Shown piece after piece: positions 1 to 8,686 of a stretch of DNA of 64,000 nt. The notes under the pieces were generated by a model. The model was given only the letters and a program-made list of their open reading frames with translations. It made no database searches and was not told the DNA's origin. Position numbers and translations under genes: made by a program. The stretch's first letter is position 1. Every line of letters starts with the position of its first letter. Source of the DNA: Rhodophyticola porphyridii (lineage in GTDB: Bacteria > Pseudomonadota > Alphaproteobacteria > Rhodobacterales > Rhodobacteraceae); assembly GCF_003688285.1 (NCBI RefSeq), contig NZ_RCNT01000007.1:226154-290153 (forward strand), written 5' to 3'.

Positions 1-1298
1 CGGTGGCCGGTCGGTCTCAGGCGTGCACCGGTTCCGTTCCCCTCGACCCGAAAGTACTCGACCCATCCTGTCGTGGACATGGCATCGTGGTCCTGAAAGA
101 CGGTGACCGCCAGGCTGCGCCCGGTGCGATCGAACGCGATACCCTGCGGCAACACGCCCCTGAACGCCACAGATCCTCCCACTTGCTCGGGAGTTCCGGT
201 AGACGGATCGACGTAAAAGAGCGAAACGGACGAAGCGTTTCGACCCCGGATCAGGCCGGTGGGAAGGCCGGATGGAAGGTAGGTCCTTTCCATGTTGAGC
301 GTCGCCAGCAAGACGCCATCCTGCGAGAGAGCGAAGTTTTCCGAACTGCGGCCCGACGCAACCGATGCAATCAGCCGCGGGGCGCTGCCGTCCCAACCGA
401 TCACATGGATCGATCCCGGCCCGTTCAGCACCCGGTCGACGGTGCGCGGTCCCCAGCCCGTGTCGAGTGCATAGAGGACGCGCCCATCGGGCGACCAGCG
501 CAAGACGCTGAGCAACTCACCGACGTCGGTCACCACGACCTCGATGGTTGCTCCGGTTATCGCTCCGTCGGATCCCCGTTGCACGCGTGCAAAGCCGACC
601 GCGTCTCCGCCCATGTTGAGGGCGAGGACATCTTCTTGCGGATGCCAGGCCAAGGCGGTTATCGTGCCTGCGTCCGGTCCGACACCGCCTGCCACGGGCA
701 CGTCGACCTGAACCGGGCTCGCCGGTCTACCGCCTTCCAGTTCGAAGAATTGCAGGGCAGCGCCGGGGGTGGCTGTGCTGATCACAAGGTGCCGCCCATC
801 CGGTGCCAAGGCGACCCCCGTCGGCCGGGATGCGGTCTCAACCTCTCCAAGGCGCGCCCACGATCCCCCTGATCCGCGCGACAAGATCGTCAACCGGTCG
901 CCCGGCGGCAGCGCCTCTTGAAGGTCATCAACGGTGTCTACATCCGGCGGCGCACCTTTGCGGCCCTCGATCACGAAGGCGAAGCGCCCGTCTGGCGAGA
1001 CAGCCATTGCATTGGGCCAAGTGGTGACCGTATTCGAGGCTGTCAAACGTGTATCCACGCGAGGTTCTGAGCCACCCCTAAGGACGTAGACTGCGTCGTT
1101 CTCTTCAATCCTCGGCTCAAGTATGCCATTGGCATAGGCGAAGGCAGGCATATCGGTATCGGCCAGAACGAGGAGATCCCCGGCGAAACCGGCAAAGGGA
1201 ACCTCGACGGTATCAGCCTCCGTACCACAGGCGGCGAGCGTCACAAGCGATAGGACTGCAAAGGGTCGTCCGGTCAAAATCACGGCTCCGTTCCACAT
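1..1298 (-). CDS. beta-propeller-like lipoprotein, 3' end beyond window
   Basis: The minus strand is open from an ATG at 1298 to the left edge, about 432 codons with no stop, so the C-terminus is missing. The N-terminus looks like a lipoprotein signal: a hydrophobic stretch (AVLSLVTLAAC) with a Leu-Ala-Ala-Cys lipobox at about Cys24. The rest is built of repeated short blades with phrases such as AVSPDGRFAF, ALAPDGRHLV, RWSPDGRVLY and ALSQDGVLLA, which is how WD40/TolB/YncE-type beta-propellers read. It is therefore probably a membrane-anchored periplasmic propeller; substrate unknown. It is divergent from the LysR gene with palindromes between them, so that regulator may control it. The plus-strand open frame at 3-872 is a shadow of this gene. 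Confidence 0.72.
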   Translation of the reverse strand, partial: MWNGAVILTGRPFAVLSLVTLAACGTEADTVEVPFAGFAGDLLVLADTDMPAFAYANGILEPRIEENDAVYVLRGGSEPRVDTRLTASNTVTTWPNAMAVSPDGRFAFVIEGRKGAPPDVDTVDDLQEALPPGDRLTILSRGSGGSWARLGEVETASRPTGVALAPDGRHLVISTATPGAALQFFELEGGRPASPVQVDVPVAGGVGPDAGTITALAWHPQEDVLALNMGGDAVGFARVQRGSDGAITGATIEVVVTDVGELLSVLRWSPDGRVLYALDTGWGPRTVDRVLNGPGSIHVIGWDGSAPRLIASVASGRSSENFALSQDGVLLATLNMERTYLPSGLPTGLIRGRNASSVSLFYVDPSTGTPEQVGGSVAFRGVLPQGIAFDRTGRSLAVTVFQDHDAMSTTGWVEYFRVEGNGTGARLRPTGH

Positions 1299-1324
1299 GT
1301 TCAGGCCATAACAGATGGACCATG

Positions 1325-1367
1325 ACCAATGTCATTGGTATTCACTGACGCGCACAACGGTTGTGCG
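1325..1367. promoter_or_regulatory. two palindromes in the lipoprotein/LysR divergent promoter
   Basis: Between the divergent starts lie two perfect inverted repeats: ACCAAT-GTC-ATTGGT at 1325-1339 and CGCACAAC-G-GTTGTGCG at 1351-1367. LysR regulators usually bind dyads next to their own promoter, so these are plausible operators for autoregulation and for the divergent lipoprotein. The second palindrome would sit inside the coding region if the regulator began at the upstream TTG (1361), which favours the later start. Confidence 0.45.
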
Positions 1368-1384
1368 CACCAGGAGCGGGTCTT

Positions 1385-2284
1385 TTGGCGTCCGATTTCG
1401 AAACCGTAGCATGGGACGACCTGCGTCTTTGCCTGGAGGTCCGGCGCGCGGGAGCCGTCTCGACGGCCGCGCGGCATCTGGGCATCAGCCATTCGACGGT
1501 GCTCCGCCGCATCGCGGCGATTGAGCGTTCGCTCGGCGTGGTCCTGTTCGTGAAGCGAACGGACGGATATGTCGCGACCGACGCGGGTCGCGATCTGGCG
1601 GAGGCGGCGGAAGAGGTCGAGGCAAGGATCGCTTCCGCAATGACGAGCGCAGCCGCGTTCGAGGGCGGCATGTCCGGCATGATCCGTTTCGCTGTGCCGG
1701 ATCTAGCCGCGACCGTCCTCATGCCCCTTCTCGCAGCGTTCTGCGCGGCCCATCGCGATGTGGAAATTTCGCTTCTGGCCGCTCAGACGCCGGAAAGACT
1801 GACGCGGGGCGACGCGCATGTGGCCCTCACCCTGACGAAATCACCGCCGGCGGGACAGATCGGCGTCGACCTCGGTCAGGCAGCTTTCGCGCCCTACGCG
1901 GCGAGAAGCGCGCTTGATCGGGATAAAGAGCAAGATCTTCCCTGGATCGGGCTGACGAGCGGTTTGAGGCATACGCCGGTCGGCGGTTTCGACAGGCTGG
2001 CGACGGCAGCCCGTCATCGCCTCCACCGCGTCGGCAGCCTGACGATGCAATACTCCGCCATCACGGGCGGACTCGGCGTCGGCCTTTTGCCCTGCGCCGT
2101 CGGCGATCTCGACGCGCGCTTGCAGCGATGCGGTGAACCCGTGACCGACCCGTCGCAACGTCTATGGCTGCTGTATCGGCGTGAGATGAAGGGGAACGTA
2201 CGCATCATGACCTTCTTCCGCCATCTGCGGGTGGCGTTGACACGCGAACGACTGCTAATTGCTGGCGAGAAACCGATGCCGTGA
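1385..2284 (+). CDS. LysR-family transcriptional regulator
   Basis: The 299-aa product has the LysR layout. An N-terminal winged helix (DLRLCLEVRRAGAVSTAARH, then SHSTVLRRIAAIERSLGVVLF) is followed by a linker helix and an effector domain (about residues 85-285) starting at IRFAVPDLAATVLMPLL. I chose the TTG at 1385 because AGGAG lies 8 nt upstream at 1372-1376; an in-frame TTG at 1361 falls inside a palindrome. The gene is divergent from the lipoprotein and is probably its regulator. The effector is not predictable. It is followed by a transposase remnant, so no operon partner is seen downstream. Confidence 0.85.
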   Translation: MASDFETVAWDDLRLCLEVRRAGAVSTAARHLGISHSTVLRRIAAIERSLGVVLFVKRTDGYVATDAGRDLAEAAEEVEARIASAMTSAAAFEGGMSGMIRFAVPDLAATVLMPLLAAFCAAHRDVEISLLAAQTPERLTRGDAHVALTLTKSPPAGQIGVDLGQAAFAPYAARSALDRDKEQDLPWIGLTSGLRHTPVGGFDRLATAARHRLHRVGSLTMQYSAITGGLGVGLLPCAVGDLDARLQRCGEPVTDPSQRLWLLYRREMKGNVRIMTFFRHLRVALTRERLLIAGEKPMP

Positions 2285-2407
2285 AACCCATAGTTCCGTC
2301 CAATGACCGTTTTGCACGAATACCGCCAACGGACCGATATGGCGACTACAACGGTTTATCTAGGTGGTATGGCCACCGCCTGACCAGCCAAACCATCCGC
2401 GGAACAG

Positions 2408-2640
2408 GGCCAGGTCGAGCGGATGAACCGCGCGATCACGCAGTCGACCGTCAAACATGTCCATTACGACAGCTACGAACAGCTCCGAACACACGTCGGC
2501 GACTTCATCACGGCTTACACCCTCGCGGGCGGATGAAAGACCTTCGGCGGCCTCAAGCCATACGAGTACATCTGCAAGGTCTGGACGCCAGAGCCGGATC
2601 GTTTCATCCTTGATCCGATCCACCAGATGCCTGGACTGTA
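2408..2640 (+). pseudogene. IS481-family transposase, C-terminal remnant
   Basis: Reading from 2408 gives GQVERMNRAITQSTVKHVHY, then LRTHVGDFITAY, an in-frame TGA at 2534-2536, then LKPYEYICKVWTPEP and PIHQMPGL. This is the typical end of an IS481-type integrase core (ERMNRT..., PYEYICK..., PIHQMPGL). Only the last quarter is present and it carries a stop, so it is a dead fragment. Related fragments occur at 8.3-8.6 kb and on the minus strand near 31.1-32.2 kb. Confidence 0.75.
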
Positions 2641-3185
2641 CGGCTGGACACCTTCTCGCTCGAGCAGGATTGGCGGCTATCCTCGGACCGGAACTGCTTG
2701 ATTTGCACAGCTGACATCCGTGTAGAGGGACGTTGGAAATTATTCTTTTGCAAATAGGTTTCCTAATTTTTATGATCATGAGTGGACCGTTCAACAGAGC
2801 GGATGATTGTAGTGATGAACGAGATGGCGGTTCGTATTTCAACTGAAGTGTGGACAGTCGGCGGAATCGGCACCCCGCTTAAGAAAGGCGACAAGCGAGT
2901 GCCAAAGCATTGTAATAATTGTTTTTCTGGGCATGACCCGCGACCGGCGAACACCCGATTAATAACTGTTGAACCCTGACGAACCATGCAAGCACCCTTC
3001 ACTCTGCTTCCCGTCGGCGCGTCTAAGACCGCATTGCTTTCTGCATGCTCAGGTTTGTGTAGGCCTATGTCTCTGGCTCCGAGCAGGCGACAGGAAGAAA
3101 CAAAGACCGATGCGATGACGGACTGTTGCGTTCGTGGGGTCCTATCGAGTTCTGGAAACGATTTGTTTACCGAGGATTGTTTAAG
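2641..3185. other. intergenic region with no convincing gene
   Basis: About 545 bp separate the IS481 remnant from the nitroreductase-family gene. The first part is AT-rich (2730-2790). No frame here has both a ribosome site and a protein-like composition. It probably carries the promoter of the downstream gene plus old insertion-sequence debris, but I cannot assign a promoter. Confidence 0.4.
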
Positions 3186-4316
3186 ATGAAAGCGCTAGTG
3201 AAGAATATGCTATCCAAGAGCCAGATTGATCGTCTGCGCGATGCCCGCCTATTGTTCAGGGACTCCGGGGCGGTCCGCTTGGCCACTTCGGCACAGACCA
3301 GCGGCCTGAGAATTGCCTCATCGGCGAAGCCTTTGGCGACTGCGTACTACTCGCTGCTATCACGGCAATTTCAACGTGAGGAGCGTGCTGTGCTGCTCGG
3401 GCTGGCGAAGTACCACGCGGAGCTTCAAGAGGACGACGCGAACGTATTCTTGATGCGCAGAAATATCCACCGGCTTGAAAAGGGCCTTTCGATGCGCCCC
3501 CGGCGTCCAGTGTTCGCGAAGGACTACATCCTCGAAACGGTCAATGTGTACCGCAAGGTGGTCGACGCACCCGAACGCTCCGCTGAGAGCTCGGCCGACT
3601 CCCTCCACTGGGCCTTCGACGTGCTGAGCGAGTACTTCAGAGTTGTCGCGGAAGATCCAGTACTTGATCATGCACGTAAGGTATTCGACAAGTGTCCGGC
3701 TCCGACAGAACGTAGCGCTGCCGGGGACCGGATTCCTTACAAGCGCAACCTCGACGAGCATCCTGTCTCCTTCGAACAGCTGGAGCAATTGGCTATCAAG
3801 CGGCGCTCGGTACGCTGGTTCGAGCAAAAGCCCGTGCCCCGCGAGCTGCTGGATAAGGCCTTCGGTCTGGCGGGGCTTTCTCCGAGCGCTTGTAACCGTC
3901 AACCCTTCAGGTTCCTCGTCTTCGATGACCCCGAAATGATAGCCACGGTGTCGTCTCTGCCAGGGGGCACTATTGGCTGGAAGCATCAGATCCCAGTAAT
4001 GATCGCCATCGTGGGATCGTTGGATGCTTTCTACAGTGAGAAGGACCGGCACGTAATCTATATCGACGGCGGGCTTGCTGCGATGTCGTTCTCATACGCA
4101 CTGGAAACCCTCGGTCTTAGTTCCTGCATTTGCAACTGGCCGGATATCGAGAGCCATGAGAGGCGGGCGGAGAAGGTCTTGGGATTAAAGGGTTACGAAC
4201 GACCGGTGATGTTTATGGCAGTAGGTTACCCAGATCCCGATGCTATGGTCGCGTACTCCCAGAAACGCCCGCTTGAGGTCATGCGCACGTACAATCCGCC
4301 GATCAAGAAACCTTAG
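3186..4316 (+). CDS. nitroreductase-family flavoprotein
   Basis: The 376-aa protein has a C-terminal nitroreductase fold (about residues 195-365). It contains IKRRSVRWFEQKPVPRELLD, then AGLSPSACNRQPFRF (the FMN-binding S-x-x-N-x-Q-P-F signature), then DGGLAAMSFSYALETLGLSSCICNW. The N-terminal about 190 residues are extra; they include RRNIHRLEKGLSMRPRR. The ATG at 3186 is preceded by CGAGG about 10 nt upstream; longer in-frame starts (3126) lack this. Proteins of this long type occur in exopolysaccharide loci near pyruvyltransferases, as here. The substrate is unknown; a redox step in glycan modification is only inference. Confidence 0.75.
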   Translation: MKALVKNMLSKSQIDRLRDARLLFRDSGAVRLATSAQTSGLRIASSAKPLATAYYSLLSRQFQREERAVLLGLAKYHAELQEDDANVFLMRRNIHRLEKGLSMRPRRPVFAKDYILETVNVYRKVVDAPERSAESSADSLHWAFDVLSEYFRVVAEDPVLDHARKVFDKCPAPTERSAAGDRIPYKRNLDEHPVSFEQLEQLAIKRRSVRWFEQKPVPRELLDKAFGLAGLSPSACNRQPFRFLVFDDPEMIATVSSLPGGTIGWKHQIPVMIAIVGSLDAFYSEKDRHVIYIDGGLAAMSFSYALETLGLSSCICNWPDIESHERRAEKVLGLKGYERPVMFMAVGYPDPDAMVAYSQKRPLEVMRTYNPPIKKP

Positions 4317-4639
4317 CGGTCGCAGTATGACCTGGGTCAAGCGCAGGCGCCTTTTCGGTTCATCCAAACTACGAGTAGCCCTGTAGAAATTGCTTGAAGG
4401 CCTATAGATATTATAAGCTGGATCAGTATTTCTGCCCCGAACTTCGAAGTTAGTGGTTAGCGCGCACGATCGGCGGAAGACTATCCAGCAGAGCGCCTGC
4501 GCCGATATAGTTGCCGGGTCATGTCTGAACCCTTGCGGAGAACCGCGCACTTCTCCTGGAACCGCCGCGGTTTTGCCGGAGACTGTTTGGTTCTTCCCAA
4601 GCGACTTTATCGACAGGGTTCATGCTCTCATAGACTACA
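4317..4639. other. gap between nitroreductase-family gene and IS3 remnant
   Basis: This 320-bp stretch contains no frame that I can support as a gene. It is convergent territory: the nitroreductase-family gene ends at 4316 and the IS3 fragment points toward it. I see no clear terminator hairpin. Confidence 0.4.
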
Positions 4640-4965
4640 TCTGACCTGATGCGCTGTGCAAAGATGCGCCATGGCTTCCCGCCTGGCCGCGGGCGTTACC
4701 ACTTTCGCGACCCGGCTGCATCCTTCAACATGGCGTTGTCCAGCATTTACTCGGCCAACAGCTTCTTCAGCTTCGCGTTCTCGTCCTCCAGCGCCTTCAG
4801 CCGTCGGGCATCCGACACTTCAAGCCCGCCGAACTTCGACTTCCATTTGTAGAACGTCGCCGAGCTGATCCCGTGCTCCTGGCACAACTCTGCCGTCGCG
4901 ACGCCGCTCTCCTGCTGCTTCAGGATCGCGGTGATCTGTTCTTCGCTGAAACGGCTTCTCTTCAC
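4640..4965 (-). pseudogene. IS3-family transposase OrfA with a broken OrfB start
   Basis: Minus strand, ATG at 4965. The 72-residue product begins MKRSRFSEEQITAILKQ and continues with the helix-turn-helix ISSATFYKWKSKFGG and a leucine-zipper-like tail (LKALEDENAKLKKLLAE). This is IS3-family OrfA. It stops early at 4747 (TAA where related proteins continue AES-M-L). Past the stop the sequence still reads as MLDNAMLKDAAG and, in another frame, VTPAARREAMAHLCTAHQV, the start of OrfB, before similarity ends near 4640. The element is thus an inactive 5' fragment. Its left end lies in the conserved leader around 4978-5015. Confidence 0.75.
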
Positions 4966-5088
4966 CGTCTGTCTCCTTCGTTGGGACGGACTCTACTCCA
5001 AATTGGAGGAGGAAGAGGATCTCAGGGCAGATTCAGCACGGTCTATTTGTGTGACTTCAGACTTCAAAATGTCGAAATTGCGTGGCGG

Positions 5089-6381
5089 TCAATCGTCATT
5101 CATTGTCACCGTCACTTCAATGATGTCACCCGGCTGCACCGCTTCATTCATCGCAGCCAGTCGTCCCTCTTCGGCATCTGGTGAACCACGGTAGATGAAC
5201 ACCTCAACTGATGTGTCGACTTGTTGCGAAACTGCGCCGCCGCTTCCGAGGAGCACGGCTTGAAGGCCTTCAATACGTCCTTCAAGCTGCGATAACTCCC
5301 GGTTTAGATCTTGGTTTTGCGAGAAAAGGTCGGTGCGATATTCGTTTTCGGTCCGCTCAATCTCTGCAAGGAGCCGTTCCCGCTCCGACTGCGACCCAAA
5401 GATATCGCTTTCTATCGTCAGAAGCCGCGTTGACGCGGCCAAGGCTGCCAACCTGACGTTGTTGACTGTCTCTTCAGTGGTGAGTCCCCTATCCATCATC
5501 TCCAGGATGCGCGCCAAGCGTTCTTCCCCGGTGACTGACGCACTTGAGTAGTTGTCAAACGCGGCGCGAAGTCTCTCTATGCGTTGGTCTACGAGTTCGA
5601 TACGCGTGTTGAGTGCCTGAATGGCGAGGGTACGCTCACTGATGGCAAGACCAATTTCCTCGATCGCCGCAGAAGCGCCTTCATCCCCGAGGAACTCCGA
5701 CAATGCGGCCACGTCTTCTTCAGGAATGTCTTCCACAGATGTTGGTGCTCTCAGAAGGATCTCGTTTTTGAAGAGTGAGGCCCGGAGAAGCCGGCGTAGT
5801 TCCAAAGCTGCACGCAGCTGTGCTGGCGCTTCCAATGCCGGAGCAGTTCCCCCCTGGAAGATTTCAACGCCGCCGCCAGCCCCGATTGCTCCGCGCACGC
5901 TCATTCCGGGGGCAAACTCGACGGCGCCCGGTTGTGCGACTTGACCAATTATCGTGATCGGTCGAAACCGAGAGATCTCAAGAAAGAGATTTTCGGCGTT
6001 CAATACGGCAAATGGTGGATCTCTGCCTGGAAGGTTGGGCACCTCGACCCCGACCGCGGCCTGCTCGATCTCTCGTTCCAGGTCGCCGAGCGAGAGGCCC
6101 GCTGCGAAGAATGTGCCGAGGTAGGGGAAACCAATTTCTCCGCTCGGACCTATCGTGGCGATGTGAGGAGCAGGTCCCAAACCGAGATAGCTAAGAGACA
6201 GCTCATCGCCCGGTTGAAGCCGGTACGGCATGTTTTCGGCTGATGATTGGGTAACAAAGAGAACGCTAAAAAATGCGCACCATACTATGTGCCGAAGGGC
6301 TGCGAACAGTGTGCCAGACCATCGGGCGGCAGAATAGCGAAGACCGTTCAAGGTCGTTTCCTGCTGGACATGAATTTTCAC
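5089..6381 (-). CDS. polysaccharide export protein, ExoF-like
   Basis: The 430-aa product has an N-terminal export signal (hydrophobic segment ending near QSSAENM, about residues 30-50). A Poly_export domain follows (MPYRLQPGDELSLSYLG, GFPYLGTFFAAGLSLGDLE), then a SLBB-like stretch (ITIIGQVAQPGAVEFAPGMS) and a long helical region (about residues 230-380) rich in Glu/Arg heptads. Length and layout match ExoF-type periplasmic/outer-membrane exporters of alphaproteobacteria better than the shorter Wza. It would carry the polymer made by the Wzx/Wzy/Wzc set at 12-20 kb across the envelope. It stands alone between IS fragments, so regulation with the main operons is not evident. Confidence 0.8.
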   Translation of the reverse strand: MKIHVQQETTLNGLRYSAARWSGTLFAALRHIVWCAFFSVLFVTQSSAENMPYRLQPGDELSLSYLGLGPAPHIATIGPSGEIGFPYLGTFFAAGLSLGDLEREIEQAAVGVEVPNLPGRDPPFAVLNAENLFLEISRFRPITIIGQVAQPGAVEFAPGMSVRGAIGAGGGVEIFQGGTAPALEAPAQLRAALELRRLLRASLFKNEILLRAPTSVEDIPEEDVAALSEFLGDEGASAAIEEIGLAISERTLAIQALNTRIELVDQRIERLRAAFDNYSSASVTGEERLARILEMMDRGLTTEETVNNVRLAALAASTRLLTIESDIFGSQSERERLLAEIERTENEYRTDLFSQNQDLNRELSQLEGRIEGLQAVLLGSGGAVSQQVDTSVEVFIYRGSPDAEEGRLAAMNEAVQPGDIIEVTVTMNDD

Positions 6382-6713
6382 CGATCAAGTTATTGTTTTG
6401 TTGAGAATTCCGTGCGTGACAGCCAGTCCGATGTCATTAATCAACGCATTTCGATTGCCGTCAAGAGCGTCAAGCTGTTGGTCTGTTGCTGCCTGGATTG
6501 ACTTGCTCCTCTTGGAGTCCGCTAATTTGGGTTAGATTTGTTCAGGTTTGGTCCCCAGTTGACGGGTTAGCATATTCTTGTGGCGTCAGGCCGACGAGGC
6601 TGGAATGCGGCCAGTTGTGAAGAGAAATCAGCATGTCATCTCTCCGTCCCGAACCACGCGCTGGATTGACCTTGCCATGAGCAATGCAGGCCGGCGACAG
6701 TCTATGTGATCAT
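6382..6713. other. IS debris between exporter and pyruvyltransferase
   Basis: Upstream of the ExoF-like gene this 330-bp gap holds the IS3/IS481 junction described at 6542-6634 and its flanks. A promoter for the minus-strand exporter must lie in 6382-6540, but I do not see a clear consensus. Confidence 0.4.
6542..6634 (-). pseudogene. IS3-family OrfB C-terminal scrap fused to IS481-type sequence
   Basis: A 30-codon minus-strand frame reads MLISLHNWPHSSLVGLTPQE then YANPSTGDQT. The second half is the usual end of IS3 OrfB (RPHSSLGGLTPQEF). The first residues MLISLH match the beginning of the IS481-type remnant at 32.17 kb, and the flank 6618-6720 also resembles 32160-32260. This is a junction of two broken elements rather than a gene. 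Confidence 0.55.
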
Positions 6714-7937
6714 CTAGGATGGAACAGCCAAGGAATTTATGGCTTTTTGTGTGACCGAGGTAGCTTGAACAGTTTCTAGACATTTCTTGATGTTCTGGGA
6801 CTCTATTTCGTAATTCTTCCCCATATGGTCGATTTGCTCCAAGATTTGGTCGACACCCGGTTGTCTTATGTCGAACACATAAGCTTGTTGTTGGAAATGT
6901 GCTGCAAGGTCCTGGTATTTGCTTGCCCATCCTAGAATGATCGCGGGGACGCCGCTTCTGTACGCGAACACAACAGAATGGTAACGTGATGCGACGACGT
7001 ACTTGAAGCGCCCAATAATATCTATCAGTTCCGGGCTGGAGTATTCCCCGCTGATGATGCTCACTTTGCTTCTGTCGTTCATCTTGTCGAGAACTTCCTC
7101 CACGAGGTGCGTATCGGCAGTGGAGGTATTCAGAATGTACACTTTCTCACCATTGTCGGTCAGCCGATCCAGAAGTTTTGTATACAGGTTTAAAACCGCG
7201 TCAGCGTCACCGATCCGGAACACGTTTTCGTTGATGATGAACCCAACTGAACCTTGAGCTGGATATTCGACTTCACCACTAACTGAGGGGGAGGCGTAGA
7301 TGTCGGATGCAGTTGGAAAAAACTTTTCTCTGATTACCATATCAGTCGACAACTCAACATTGTCCAACCCCAAGGACAAAAGGCACTCATATCCCTCTTT
7401 CTCACGTGCGTATATTTTAGTGCAGTAGGCCAATTCTTTTTTGACCCGCTTGAGAAAATCCGTGTTGTCACCATCCCAATCAAATGGACCAAAGCTCTGG
7501 GGCATCAGGATAATTTTCTTTTTGTGGCGCTTGGCAAGCTCTATCGTTTGCAGAAGCAGCTCTCCCCCGCCTTTGGGCCAGCCTGAGCCAAGAGTGTAGC
7601 CGCTCGCATCAAAAATAGCATCCGCTTCTCGCAACGCTCTTTCCATTTCCGGAATTTTACCCTTCCACTTGTCGGTTTTCCTCCAGATACCAACCAAATA
7701 GGTCAAAAGCGGAACCAAGAATGGCACCTTACTCAATTTGTTGTTTAGCACAAATCGTGTATAATAATCATATGGTAGCAGCTTGAAACTATATTTCTCC
7801 GGTGATTCATATTTATTGGAAAACCCATAAACCTCGCAATCTTTGTAAGTACTTTTCAGGCTGTAGCACAAAGTTAAGAACATGGCCTGGGAGCCCTTAT
7901 TCTTCATCTGAGTTCCTGTAATTATAAATTTTTTCAT
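6714..7937 (-). CDS. polysaccharide pyruvyltransferase family protein
   Basis: The 407-aa product matches the PS_pyruv_trans family (CsaB/ExoV/WcaK type). It starts KKFIITGTQMKNKGSQAMFL, the conserved N-terminal N-x-G-x-x-A region, and has DASGYTLGSGWPKGGGELLL, KKIILMPQSFGPF, IYAREKEGYE and the late signature YVVASRYHSVVFAYRSGVPAI. Such enzymes transfer pyruvate from phosphoenolpyruvate to a sugar of the repeat unit, adding a negatively charged ketal. The gene is clearly richer in A/T and Lys/Asn codons than its neighbours and is bounded on both sides by IS fragments, which suggests separate acquisition. Acceptor sugar unknown. Confidence 0.85.
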   Translation of the reverse strand: MKKFIITGTQMKNKGSQAMFLTLCYSLKSTYKDCEVYGFSNKYESPEKYSFKLLPYDYYTRFVLNNKLSKVPFLVPLLTYLVGIWRKTDKWKGKIPEMERALREADAIFDASGYTLGSGWPKGGGELLLQTIELAKRHKKKIILMPQSFGPFDWDGDNTDFLKRVKKELAYCTKIYAREKEGYECLLSLGLDNVELSTDMVIREKFFPTASDIYASPSVSGEVEYPAQGSVGFIINENVFRIGDADAVLNLYTKLLDRLTDNGEKVYILNTSTADTHLVEEVLDKMNDRSKVSIISGEYSSPELIDIIGRFKYVVASRYHSVVFAYRSGVPAIILGWASKYQDLAAHFQQQAYVFDIRQPGVDQILEQIDHMGKNYEIESQNIKKCLETVQATSVTQKAINSLAVPS

Positions 7938-8345
7938 GATAATGCGCGGACAACGATACGCTACCGCTTTTCTCCTTTCTCTTACCTCAATCGTCGAAAG
8001 TCGTCACCGACCTGGTCCGTTTTTCGTTCATATGATGCCATGGCGTGACCAACGGCTTTGTGCAGTCGAGAGCCTCGTAGCGGCGGAACTGGGTCGATCT
8101 CGTGAAAACTCAACCGGCTGCTCAGCATTTTCCATGAGTGTGCCAGAATGATGGCCGTCAAACGCGGGGCTTTGATCCCGCCGATCCCGCCCTCAGCGTG
8201 GGTTGTTGCATTGGTTTTTCGCTAGACGCGTAATCGCTTCCCGTTCAAGGCCTTTGTTCGTGTATACGTTAAGGCAGCGTTCACCGTGATGGCAAGAATT
8301 GAAAGCGGCGCGGGTGATGCTCCAATGAGGTACCCCTAATCTCCG
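7938..8345. other. gap upstream of pyruvyltransferase gene, no gene seen
   Basis: About 400 bp between the pyruvyltransferase start and the next IS mosaic. The frames present are short and not protein-like. The region should contain the minus-strand promoter for the pyruvyltransferase; I cannot pick it out with confidence. Confidence 0.35.
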
Positions 8346-8640
8346 ATGTGTTTGATCCCACGGTTTGATGGTGTGATCCGTTCTCAGGGATGGAAGGAAG
8401 CCCTATCGCTCAAGTTCGTCACGGCAGAGCCACGACCACGCACACCGTCATGCTCGCCATTTGATTGCGGCATGGCGCGACGACTGCAATCACAACCGGC
8501 CTCGCTCCAGCCTCGCGGGTCTGGCGCCATACGAATATGTTAGCCGGTCAAAACAGGACCAACCCTGAACCGAGCTAACCTATAAACGCGGCCTCAAAGA
8601 GAGCAGGTCACGATCCACCAGATGTCGGGACTGAACACAC
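8346..8640 (+). mobile_element. mosaic of IS481 ends with an IS3 OrfB scrap
   Basis: The left part (about 8346-8445) resembles the leader and N-terminal region of the IS481-type fragment at 31.35-31.46 kb (shared words include GGATGGAAGGAAG and AAGTTCGTCACGGC). Bases 8449-8568 read HARHLIAAWRDDCNHNRPRS followed by SLAGLAPYEYVS, the C-terminus of IS3 OrfB. Bases near 8610-8640 read IHQMSGLNT, the IS481 C-terminal end. No intact transposase remains. Confidence 0.6.
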
Positions 8641-8686
8641 AGGACCACAAGATGCCGCCCGACCTTATCGCGTCTCCGAGTGCGGC

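Noticed and set aside
3..872. 289-codon plus-strand frame at the left edge
   Set aside because: The minus strand is open across the whole stretch with lipoprotein and beta-propeller features.
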